Below, in pieces: positions 1-5,470 of a stretch of DNA of 5,470 bases (positions are counted from its first letter, which is position 1; every line of letters begins with the position of its first letter). Made by a program: the position numbers and the translations under genes. Below the pieces are notes generated by a model that made no database searches, was not told where the DNA came from, and saw nothing but the letters and a program-made list of their open reading frames with translations. This DNA comes from UBA5436 sp964346085 (GTDB lineage: Bacteria; Bacillota; Clostridia; Saccharofermentanales; DTU023), in NCBI GenBank assembly GCA_964346085.1, contig CAYFSZ010000088.1:1-5470 (forward strand), in the 5' to 3' direction.

Positions 1-50
1 CTTTCCTCGTTTACCCGTGTAAAACCTTGCGCTGTTGTCATTTTACGGAT
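1..50. other. Unassigned edge sequence beyond the terminator
   Basis: No gene can be assigned here. On the plus strand, frame 1 is open from the window edge to a TAG at 61-63, compatible with the last 20 codons of a convergent gene but too short to recognise. On the minus strand an ATG at 39-41 opens a frame that runs off the edge, but it has no Shine-Dalgarno site. A GAGGAAAG sequence on the minus strand at 1-8 could be the ribosome binding site of a further gene starting just outside. None of these options can be chosen from the sequence. Confidence 0.25.
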
Positions 51-87
51 AAAAAAGAACTAGTAACGCTATGTGACCAGTTCTTTT
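51..87 (-). terminator. Intrinsic terminator after the flavodiiron gene
   Basis: On the minus strand a 12-bp stem (AAAAGAACTGGT pairing with ACTAGTTCTTTT, one G-U pair) closes an 11-base loop at 65-75 and runs into six T residues (56 down to 51). It starts 23 bases after the stop codon of the flavodiiron gene, the expected place for a Rho-independent terminator. The stem is AT-rich apart from its middle. Read on the plus strand the same hairpin ends in four T residues, so weak bidirectional function is possible if a convergent gene lies to the left. Confidence 0.8.
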
Positions 88-110
88 GACAATTAAATAT
101 AAGTAGTCGA

Positions 111-1328
111 TTATTTGCTAAATGTTGCAGCAATACTTTCTGCAAATGCTTCTAATTCTTCTAATTGTTCTGGAGCCGCTGAACTTTTCACTTTAAATGG
201 TTCTGCAATAACTTCCAGATTTTTAGATTTTTCAAAAATGGATTGAGCGATGGCTAATGCGCGACCACCCCAGCTTTGATTTTCAATATAAGCAATTTTA
301 CGATTAGAGTAGTTAAGCATTGTTAATTCTCGCATCAAAGCATCCATACCTGGATATAATTCAGTATTATAAGTTAGACATGTAAATACTGCATGGGAGA
401 AACGATATAAGTCAGCGATAATTTCAGAAACTGGAGTTTTGGATACATCGTATACACGAATGTTTTGGACTCCCTTATCGGATAAAATAGCGGCCAATGT
501 ATCATTCAAATGTTGTGTGTTTCCATACATAGAAGCACTGACTAATACGATACCTTCTTCTTCAGGTTGATAGCTTGCCCAAGAAACATATTTCTCCATG
601 ATCATGTTGATTGTTTCTTCGGTACGGAATACATGACCATGTAAAGGACAAATCGTATTGATTGCAATACCAAGATCTTGTACTTTTTTAAATAAGCGCA
701 TAACAGAGGCACCTTGGCGACCGACGATATTGATATAATAGCGTCTTGCTTCTGCTAACCAATCTCTTTCGAAGTTCACTTGATCAGCAAATAAATGTCC
801 GTCTAAAGCACCAAAGGAGCCAAACGCATCTGCAGAGAATAATACGCCATCTGTTAAATCATATGTCACCATTACTTCTGGCCAATGCACATTCGGAGCC
901 ATCACAAATTGTAATTTATGTTTACCTAAATCAAGTTGATCGCCTTCTTTGACAACAATCAATCTGTCTTCATATTCTAGATGATAGAATTGCTTCATCA
1001 AATCAACACCCTTTGCTGTCAATACCATTTTTGCATTTGGGTATTCATTTAATATAGCATTGATGCTGCTACAATGATCCGGCTCCACATGGTTTACGAT
1101 TAAGTAATCTAAATCTCTACCGTCGAGTACAGCACGAACATTATTATAATAACGATCAGCAACTGAATCATCAATTCCGTCAAGTAAAGCAGTTTTTTCA
1201 TCCATAATCACATAGGAATTATAAGCAACTCCTCGTGGAAGTTGGAACATATTTTCAAATAATTCTAGTCTGCGATCACTTTCACCAACATAGTAAATAT
1301 CTTCATTAATTTTTCTTGGATAATACAT
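111..1328 (-). CDS. fprA: A-type flavoprotein (flavodiiron protein, O2/NO reductase)
   Basis: This 405-residue protein is a cytoplasmic class A flavodiiron protein, a family that reduces O2 to water and/or NO to N2O with electrons usually delivered by rubredoxin. The N-terminal metallo-beta-lactamase-like domain (about residues 1-250) keeps the diiron ligand set: H80, E82, D84 and H85 in the HxExDH motif, H148, bridging D167, and H230 in a CPLHGH motif. The flavodoxin domain (about 258-400) has the FMN phosphate loop S-A-S-M-Y-G-N-T at 264-271, a TYN motif at 319-321 and a WGG loop at 353-355. No rubredoxin domain or flavin reductase extension is fused, so this is the minimal form at its usual length, and a separate electron donor is required. 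The start is supported by GGAGG at 1334-1338, five bases upstream of ATG. It lies downstream of tuf but behind a terminator, so it is probably transcribed alone. Whether O2 or NO is the main substrate cannot be read from the sequence. Family assignment is very secure; the symbol is a family-level name. Confidence 0.95.
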   Translation of the reverse strand: MYYPRKINEDIYYVGESDRRLELFENMFQLPRGVAYNSYVIMDEKTALLDGIDDSVADRYYNNVRAVLDGRDLDYLIVNHVEPDHCSSINAILNEYPNAKMVLTAKGVDLMKQFYHLEYEDRLIVVKEGDQLDLGKHKLQFVMAPNVHWPEVMVTYDLTDGVLFSADAFGSFGALDGHLFADQVNFERDWLAEARRYYINIVGRQGASVMRLFKKVQDLGIAINTICPLHGHVFRTEETINMIMEKYVSWASYQPEEEGIVLVSASMYGNTQHLNDTLAAILSDKGVQNIRVYDVSKTPVSEIIADLYRFSHAVFTCLTYNTELYPGMDALMRELTMLNYSNRKIAYIENQSWGGRALAIAQSIFEKSKNLEVIAEPFKVKSSAAPEQLEELEAFAESIAATFSK

Positions 1329-1364
1329 CGTTTCCTCCGTTTTTTTGTTTAAATAACTGAAACT

Positions 1365-1373
1365 ATTGTAACA
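1365..1373 (-). promoter_or_regulatory. Candidate extended -10 promoter for fprA
   Basis: The minus strand reads TGTTACAAT: an extended -10 TGn followed by TACAAT (5/6 to consensus, 1365-1370). The hexamer 17 bases upstream (TACATT) is a poor -35, so it would depend on the TGn element. Transcription would begin near 1358, giving a leader of about 30 bases before the flavodiiron start. A competing candidate with a perfect TATAAT lies at 1397-1402. Confidence 0.4.
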
Positions 1374-1396
1374 GTCTTTGCATGAAAAATGTAGCT

Positions 1397-1402
1397 ATTA
1401 TA
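1397..1402 (-). promoter_or_regulatory. Alternative fprA -10 box beside the tuf terminator
   Basis: A perfect TATAAT sits on the minus strand just past the T run of the tuf terminator. The hexamer 17 bases upstream, TTTAAT, matches the -35 consensus in three of six positions and lies inside the terminator hairpin. If used, transcription would start near 1390 and the leader would be about 60 bases. In AT-rich spacer DNA a TATAAT can occur by chance, so confidence is modest. Confidence 0.3.
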
Positions 1403-1405
1403 GAC

Positions 1406-1440
1406 AAAAAAAGGGTGTCATTAAAAAGAATAACACCCTT
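1406..1440 (-). terminator. Intrinsic terminator of the str operon, after tuf
   Basis: On the minus strand a 12-bp stem (AAGGGTGTTATT with AATGACACCCTT, one G-U pair) closes a six-base loop (1423-1428) and is followed by a run of seven T residues, two of them paired in the stem (1412 down to 1406). It begins 22 bases after the tuf stop codon. The GGGTGT core gives a stable lower stem. On the plus strand the hairpin is followed by GAAAAA, so it terminates only minus-strand transcription. It separates the translation genes from the flavodiiron gene. Confidence 0.93.
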
Positions 1441-1462
1441 GAAAAATTATATTGAACAATAA

Positions 1463-2665
1463 TTATTCGATAATTTCTGTAACGGAACCAGAACCAACTG
1501 TACGGCCACCTTCACGAATAGCGAATTTCAAACCTTTTTCGATAGCGATAGGAGTGATTAATTCAACTGTCATTGAAGTATGGTCACCAGGCATGCACAT
1601 TTCTGTTCCTTCTTCTAATTCAGCAATACCAGTAACGTCAGTAGTACGGAAATAGAATTGTGGACGATAGCCTGAGAAGAATGGTTTATGACGGCCACCT
1701 TCATCTTTAGTTAAAACGTAAACTTGACCTACGAATTTTGTGTGTGGGTGAATTGAACCAGGAGCAGCAATAACTTGTCCACGTTCGATTTCATCACGTT
1801 GAACACCACGTAATAAGCAACCTACGTTATCACCAGCTTCACCGAAGTCCATCATTTTGTGGAACATTTCGATACCTGTAACAACTGTGTTTGTAGGTTC
1901 ATCTTGCATACCAACGATTTCAACTGCTTCGTTTAATTTGATTGTACCACGTTCGATACGACCAGTAGCAACTGTACCACGACCTGTGATTGTGAAAACG
2001 TCTTCAACAGGCATTGCGAATGGTAAGTCAGTAGCACGTTCAGGTGTAGGAATATATGCGTCAACTTCGTTCATTAATTCAAGGATTGGAGCATATTCAG
2101 GAGCGTCTAGGTCATCACTTGTTGATTCTAAAGCTACTAAAGCTGAACCACGAACAACTGGACAATTATCTCCATCAAATTCATATTCGGATAATAAATC
2201 ACGAATTTCCATTTCAACTAAGTCTAATAATTCTTCATCATCAACTTGGTCTGTTTTGTTCATGAATACGACAACAGCTGGAACACCAACTTGGCGAGCT
2301 AATAAGATATGTTCGCGTGTTTGTGGCATAGGACCGTCTGCAGCAGAAACAACTAAGATAGCACCGTCCATTTGAGCAGCACCAGTGATCATGTTTTTGA
2401 TATAGTCAGCATGGCCTGGGCAGTCTACGTGAGCGTAGTGACGAGCATCTGTTTGATATTCAACGTGTGATGTACTGATAGTAATACCACGTTCTCTTTC
2501 TTCTGGAGCTTTGTCGATGTTTGCGTAATCTGTGAAGTCTGCATCACCTTTCATTGCTAAAACTTTAGTAATTGCAGCTGTTAATGTTGTTTTACCATGG
2601 TCAACGTGGCCTAAGGTACCAATATTAACGTGTTCCTTATTTCTTTCAAATTTCTCTTTAGCCAT
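1463..2665 (-). CDS. tuf: Translation elongation factor Tu
   Basis: EF-Tu is the cytoplasmic GTPase that delivers aminoacyl-tRNA to the ribosomal A site. The 400-residue product shows the GTPase domain with G1 GHVDHGKT (19-26), switch I ending in RGIT with T62, G3 DCPGH (81-85, catalytic H85), G4 NKTD (136-139) and G5 SAL (174-176). Domain 2 follows (about 215-305, with GRGTVATGRIERG at 228-240), then domain 3 (about 306-400, including GGRH at 323-326, YRPQFYFRTTDVTG at 333-346 and GGRTVGSG at 386-393). The length is a few residues above the usual 394-397. ATG at 2663-2665 is chosen because AGGAGG lies nine bases upstream (2675-2680) and the protein then begins MAKEKFERNK, as in the family. 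An in-frame ATG at 2693-2695 would add ten unrelated residues and has no ribosome binding site. The gene is last in the str operon, 148 bases after fusA, with its own candidate promoter and a strong terminator. Identity is essentially certain; whether the genome has a second tuf copy is unknown. Confidence 0.99.
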   Translation of the reverse strand: MAKEKFERNKEHVNIGTLGHVDHGKTTLTAAITKVLAMKGDADFTDYANIDKAPEERERGITISTSHVEYQTDARHYAHVDCPGHADYIKNMITGAAQMDGAILVVSAADGPMPQTREHILLARQVGVPAVVVFMNKTDQVDDEELLDLVEMEIRDLLSEYEFDGDNCPVVRGSALVALESTSDDLDAPEYAPILELMNEVDAYIPTPERATDLPFAMPVEDVFTITGRGTVATGRIERGTIKLNEAVEIVGMQDEPTNTVVTGIEMFHKMMDFGEAGDNVGCLLRGVQRDEIERGQVIAAPGSIHPHTKFVGQVYVLTKDEGGRHKPFFSGYRPQFYFRTTDVTGIAELEEGTEMCMPGDHTSMTVELITPIAIEKGLKFAIREGGRTVGSGSVTEIIE

Positions 2666-2674
2666 TAAAAAGAT

Positions 2675-2680
2675 CCTCCT
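2675..2680 (-). promoter_or_regulatory. Ribosome binding site that fixes the tuf start
   Basis: AGGAGG on the minus strand, nine bases before ATG at 2663-2665. It lies inside the reading frame of the longer in-frame candidate beginning at 2695, where it would encode Arg-Arg, and so argues for the shorter, canonical EF-Tu start. Confidence 0.92.
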
Positions 2681-2684
2681 TGTT

Positions 2685-2703
2685 GATACAGCCATAGCTG
2701 ATC
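2685..2703 (-). other. Small leader hairpin ahead of the tuf ribosome binding site
   Basis: In the tuf leader RNA, CAGC and GCTG pair around a TATG loop (2693-2696), and GAT/ATC extend the stem past one bulged U. The structure ends four bases before AGGAGG. It is short and may be fortuitous. It matches no riboswitch or ribosomal-protein leader that I recognise. Confidence 0.3.
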
Positions 2704-2733
2704 ATTTGTCTTTAATTTAATTACATGTCTTAT

Positions 2734-2761
2734 ATTTTACACAAATATTGCACTTTGGCAA
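2734..2761 (-). promoter_or_regulatory. Candidate promoter for tuf
   Basis: The minus strand carries TTGCCA (2756-2761, 5/6 to the -35 consensus), a 16-base spacer and TAAAAT (2734-2739, 5/6 to the -10 consensus). Transcription would start near 2727, about 60 bases before the tuf ATG. A separate tuf promoter inside the str operon fits the family-wide need for far more EF-Tu than EF-G. The match is seen in the sequence; activity is inferred. Confidence 0.6.
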
Positions 2762-2764
2762 TCA

Positions 2765-2800
2765 TACAATAATTCTGGGGCTAATTTCAAAATTATTGTA
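2765..2800 (-). other. 13-bp hairpin after fusA, without a U tract
   Basis: TACAATAATTTTG pairs with CAGAATTATTGTA on the minus strand (arms 2788-2800 and 2765-2777, one G-U pair) around a ten-base loop at 2778-2787. The first arm begins 13 bases after the fusA stop codon, and the second arm ends four bases before the -35 hexamer of the candidate tuf promoter. Bases after the stem are TGATTGCC, so there is no U run for efficient intrinsic termination. It may instead protect or mark the fusA mRNA 3' end, or act as a leaky attenuator. Confidence 0.55.
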
Positions 2801-2813
2801 ACTTATCTCTTAA

Positions 2814-4883
2814 TTACTTACATTTTGCAAATTCTTCCATGATAGAATTTGGTACTTTTTCATAATGATCAATCTGCATTACGAATGTACCTCTACCTTG
2901 TGTGATAGAACGTAAGTTTGTTGCATAACCGAACATTTCGGATAATGGTACGAATGCGGAAATTGCAACTGCGTTTGGTCTGATTTCATTACCTGTGATT
3001 TGACCACGTCTTGAGCTTAAATCACCCATAACATCGCCCATGTAATCTTCAGGTATTGTAACGTCAACTTTCATCATTGGTTCTAATAAGATTGCAGCAC
3101 CTTTGCGCATACCTTCTTTAAGAGCCATAGATCCAGCAATTTTGAATGCCATTTCAGATGAGTCGACATCATGGTATGAACCGTCAATCAATGTTGCTCT
3201 GATGCCAACAACAGGATAGCCTGCGATTTCACCAGCACTTAATGCTTCTTCGATACCTGCATTAACAGAACCGATATATTCTCTAGGAATTGCACCACCA
3301 ACGATTTTGTCAACGAATTCATATGGTTGATCGGATGGTAATGGTTCGAATTGAACAACGCAGTGACCATATTGACCACGACCACCTGATTGTCTAACGA
3401 ATTTACCTTCAACTTCAACTGCTTTTGTGATTGTTTCACGATAAGCAACTTGAGGTTCACCAACATTTGCTTCTACCTTGAATTCTCTGAACAAACGGTC
3501 AACGATAATGTCTAAGTGTAACTCACCCATACCTGAAATCAATGTTTGACCAGTTTCAGCATCAGTTCTTGTTTTGAATGTTGGATCTTCTTCAGCTAAT
3601 TTTGCTAAAGCAACAATCAATTTTTCTTGTGATGCTTTTGATTTTGGTTCGATAGCAACAGATAAAACAGGTTCTGGGAAATCCATTGATTCCAAGATAA
3701 TTGGTGCGTTTTCATCGCATAATGTATCCCCTGTTGATGTGTTTTTCAAACCTACAGCAGAAGCGATGTCACCGGAGTAAACTTTTTCTACTTCTTCACG
3801 ATGGTTTGCGTGCATCAATAAGATACGACCAATTCTTTCGCGTCTATCTTTTGTTGAGTTGTAAACATATGAACCAGAATCTAATGTTCCTGAGTAAACT
3901 CTGAAGAAACATAATTTTCCGACGTACGGATCGCTCATGATTTTGAACGCTAATGCGGAGAATGGTTCTTCATCACTAGGATGACGAGCATCTTCTTCAC
4001 CTGTATCTGGGTTTACACCATCGATAGCAGGAATGTCTAATGGTGAAGGCATATATTCAACGATAGCATCAAGCATCAATTGTACACCTTTATTTTTGTA
4101 GGATGTACCACAAACAACTGGAACGACTTTTGTGGAAATGGTTGCTCTACGTAAAGCGGCTTTTAATTCCTCTTTCGTAATTTCTTCTTCCATTAAGAAT
4201 TTTTCCTCGATGGATTCATCATTTTCAGCAATCGCTTCGATCATTTGTTCACGATATAATTCTGCTTCGTCTCTCATGTCTTCAGGAATTTCAACTTGAT
4301 TAATTTGAGTTCCTAAATCATCACCATATTCATATGCGACCATATCCATTAAGTCGATAATGCCGCTAAAATTTTCTTCTTTACCAATTGGTAATTGAAT
4401 TGCTACAGGATTTGTTCCTAAGCGATCTTTCATCATTTGTAGAACATTGTAGAAATCAGCTCCCATAATGTCCATTTTATTGACATAGGCCATACGTGGT
4501 ACGCCATACGTATCAGCTTGACGCCATACAGTTTCTGTTTGGGGTTCTACGCCGCTCTTGGCACAAAAAACTGTTACAGCACCGTCTAAAACACGTAAAG
4601 AACGTTCAACTTCGACAGTGAAATCAACGTGACCAGGAGTATCAATAATATTGATTCTCTTGCCTTTCCATTGGGCAGTGGTTGCAGCAGATGTGATTGT
4701 AATACCACGTTCTTGCTCTTGCATCATCCAGTCCATTGTTGCGCCACCTTCATGTGTCTCACCAATTTTGTGGATTTTGCCCGAATAGTAAAGAATACGC
4801 TCTGTTGTCGTCGTCTTACCAGCGTCAATATGTGCCATAATGCCTATATTTCTAGTGTTTTCTAACGAGAAATCTCTTGGCAT
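2814..4883 (-). CDS. fusA: Translation elongation factor G
   Basis: EF-G is the cytoplasmic GTPase that drives tRNA-mRNA translocation and, with ribosome recycling factor, ribosome splitting. The 689-residue protein is full length (family about 690-700). Visible motifs are G1 AHIDAGKT (17-24), RGITIT around T62, G3 DTPGH (81-85), G4 NKMD (135-138) and a G5-region CGTSYKNKGVQ (258-268), where many EF-Gs have GSAF. Domain II covers about 306-400, domain III about 403-480 with GMGELHLDI (451-459), and domain IV about 485-605 with the tip loop GSYHDVDSSEMAF including H571 (568-580). Domain V closes the protein, with DLSSRRGQI at 621-629. F88 and H456, at positions linked to fusidic acid binding in studied EF-Gs, keep the usual residues, and nothing suggests a resistance paralogue such as FusB/C partners. 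The start has GGAAGGAG nine bases upstream (4893-4900). It lies 94 bases after rpsG and 148 before tuf, the classical str order, which favours the housekeeping EF-G over EF-G2 or a TetM-type protein. Confidence 0.99.
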   Translation of the reverse strand: MPRDFSLENTRNIGIMAHIDAGKTTTTERILYYSGKIHKIGETHEGGATMDWMMQEQERGITITSAATTAQWKGKRINIIDTPGHVDFTVEVERSLRVLDGAVTVFCAKSGVEPQTETVWRQADTYGVPRMAYVNKMDIMGADFYNVLQMMKDRLGTNPVAIQLPIGKEENFSGIIDLMDMVAYEYGDDLGTQINQVEIPEDMRDEAELYREQMIEAIAENDESIEEKFLMEEEITKEELKAALRRATISTKVVPVVCGTSYKNKGVQLMLDAIVEYMPSPLDIPAIDGVNPDTGEEDARHPSDEEPFSALAFKIMSDPYVGKLCFFRVYSGTLDSGSYVYNSTKDRRERIGRILLMHANHREEVEKVYSGDIASAVGLKNTSTGDTLCDENAPIILESMDFPEPVLSVAIEPKSKASQEKLIVALAKLAEEDPTFKTRTDAETGQTLISGMGELHLDIIVDRLFREFKVEANVGEPQVAYRETITKAVEVEGKFVRQSGGRGQYGHCVVQFEPLPSDQPYEFVDKIVGGAIPREYIGSVNAGIEEALSAGEIAGYPVVGIRATLIDGSYHDVDSSEMAFKIAGSMALKEGMRKGAAILLEPMMKVDVTIPEDYMGDVMGDLSSRRGQITGNEIRPNAVAISAFVPLSEMFGYATNLRSITQGRGTFVMQIDHYEKVPNSIMEEFAKCK

Positions 4884-4932
4884 GCGGTTAAACTCCTTCC
4901 TTATATACTTTCATTAATATCCTTTGATTAAA

Positions 4933-4961
4933 ATTAAATTTGCTTGTTCTCGCTTTATCAA
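4933..4961 (-). promoter_or_regulatory. Possible internal promoter ahead of fusA
   Basis: In the rpsG-fusA gap the minus strand has TTGATA (4956-4961, 5/6), a 17-base spacer and TTTAAT (4933-4938, 5/6). The predicted start would be near 4926, leaving a leader of about 43 bases. The gap is very AT-rich, so chance matches are likely. The -35 overlaps a weak 6-bp stem (CTTTAT/ATAAAG, 4953-4958 with 4964-4969) that lacks a U tract and is not a terminator. Confidence 0.3.
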
Positions 4962-4977
4962 AAATAAAGTTAAGAAA

Positions 4978-5448
4978 TTACCATCTATAATGTGCGAAAG
5001 CTCTGTTAGCTTCAGCCATACGATGCATTTCTTCTTTTTTACGATAAGCTTGTCCAGTGCTATTATTTGCATCTAAAATCTCATTTGCTAAACGTTCTGC
5101 AATTTTTCTTTCATTACGTGAACGTGCAGCATTTACCAACCAACGCAAAGCTAATGTTTGACGGCGATCAGGTCTAACTTCAATTGGTACTTGATAGTTG
5201 GAACCACCAACACGTCTTGCTTTAACTTCTAATAATGGCATAAGATTTTCTAATGCTTGATAGAACACTTCGAGTGGCTCTTGCTCTGTTTTTGCTTGAA
5301 TTAATTCAAAAGCAGTATAAACAATATTTTGAGCCAATGATTTTTTACCGTCCAACATAACCATATTGATAAGTTTTGAAACTTTTAAATCGTTATAACG
5401 TGGATCTGGCAATATTTCTCTTTTTGGAACATGGCCTTTTCTTGGCAT
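4978..5448 (-). CDS. rpsG: 30S ribosomal protein S7
   Basis: S7 binds the 3' major domain of 16S rRNA, starts assembly of the 30S head and lines the E-site mRNA exit. The 156-residue length is the usual bacterial one. The family N terminus MPRKGHVPKR is present, and the S7 signature is visible around residues 25-46 (SKLINMVMLDGKKSLAQN then IVYTA). The basic beta-hairpin region KARRVGGSNYQVPIEVRPDRR spans 76-96, and the C terminus is the conserved AHYRW. Start choice is firm: AGGAGG at 5457-5462 lies eight bases upstream. In the str operon of model bacteria S7 is the autogenous translational repressor, but no obvious S7 target can be recognised here because the rpsL-rpsG junction falls outside the window. 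It is cotranscribed with fusA, judging by order, strand and the lack of a terminator in the 94-base gap. Confidence 0.98.
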   Translation of the reverse strand: MPRKGHVPKREILPDPRYNDLKVSKLINMVMLDGKKSLAQNIVYTAFELIQAKTEQEPLEVFYQALENLMPLLEVKARRVGGSNYQVPIEVRPDRRQTLALRWLVNAARSRNERKIAERLANEILDANNSTGQAYRKKEEMHRMAEANRAFAHYRW

Positions 5449-5470
5449 CTTGCTTCCCTCCTTTCATGAT

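Noticed and set aside
1857..2375. A 172-codon open frame on the plus strand opposite tuf
   Set aside because: It lies entirely antisense to a certain EF-Tu gene, and its serine/threonine-rich product resembles no family. Biased codon use in tuf readily keeps an opposite frame open.
2666..2695. Upstream in-frame ATG giving a ten-residue longer EF-Tu
   Set aside because: The extra residues MAVSTRRIFL are not part of the EF-Tu family, no ribosome binding site precedes that ATG, and the real AGGAGG lies within the extension.
3239..3466. 75-codon minus-strand frame inside fusA
   Set aside because: It overlaps fusA domain IV in another frame; the product is low in complexity and unlike any known protein.
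4629..4865. Plus-strand open frame opposite the start of fusA
   Set aside because: It is a shadow of the highly conserved EF-G GTPase domain, with no ribosome binding site context or recognisable product.
2814..4883. EF-G as a ribosome-protection resistance protein or mobile fusA paralogue
   Set aside because: The sequence is that of a housekeeping EF-G and the rpsG-fusA-tuf order is the native str operon; no mobile element marks are present.
4953..4969. Weak hairpin in the rpsG-fusA gap as a terminator
   Set aside because: Only six base pairs, five of them A-T, with a five-base loop and followed by GCGAGAAC rather than a T run.

Overview
The window is low-GC Bacillota DNA carrying the distal part of a str (translation) operon, read entirely from the minus strand. 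In transcription order, right to left, it holds rpsG (ribosomal protein S7), fusA (elongation factor G), tuf (elongation factor Tu) and, after a strong terminator, an A-type flavoprotein / flavodiiron protein (fprA-like). AT-rich spacers, purine-rich Shine-Dalgarno sites and the protein sequences point to an anaerobic member of the Bacillota. Erysipelotrichia or a related clostridial lineage is my best guess from memory of family sequences, not a demonstrated placement. A flavodiiron protein is typical of anaerobes that must remove traces of oxygen or nitric oxide.

Region by region. Positions 5449-5470 hold only the rpsG ribosome binding site, and rpsL, usually next upstream, lies outside. 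rpsG occupies 4978-5448. A 94-base AT-rich gap (4884-4977) has a possible secondary promoter. fusA occupies 2814-4883. A 148-base gap (2666-2813) contains a 13-bp hairpin just after the fusA stop, then a good candidate promoter for tuf and a short leader with a small hairpin before a strong Shine-Dalgarno site. tuf is 1463-2665; an in-frame ATG 30 bases further upstream is rejected as its start. A clear intrinsic terminator follows at 1406-1440. The gap 1329-1405 carries promoter-like elements for fprA (111-1328), which ends at a second intrinsic terminator (51-87). Positions 1-50 cannot be assigned.

Functionally, S7 nucleates the 30S head, EF-G drives translocation and EF-Tu delivers aminoacyl-tRNA, so the first three genes are one translation module. 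The tuf promoter would allow EF-Tu to be made in excess over EF-G. The flavodiiron gene is separated by a terminator and is probably a stand-alone unit for O2/NO detoxification. All key residues of the four proteins appear intact. I see no mobile element, CRISPR array, tRNA or new multi-gene system; the points worth a second look are regulatory ones in the gaps and the tuf-fprA neighbourhood.
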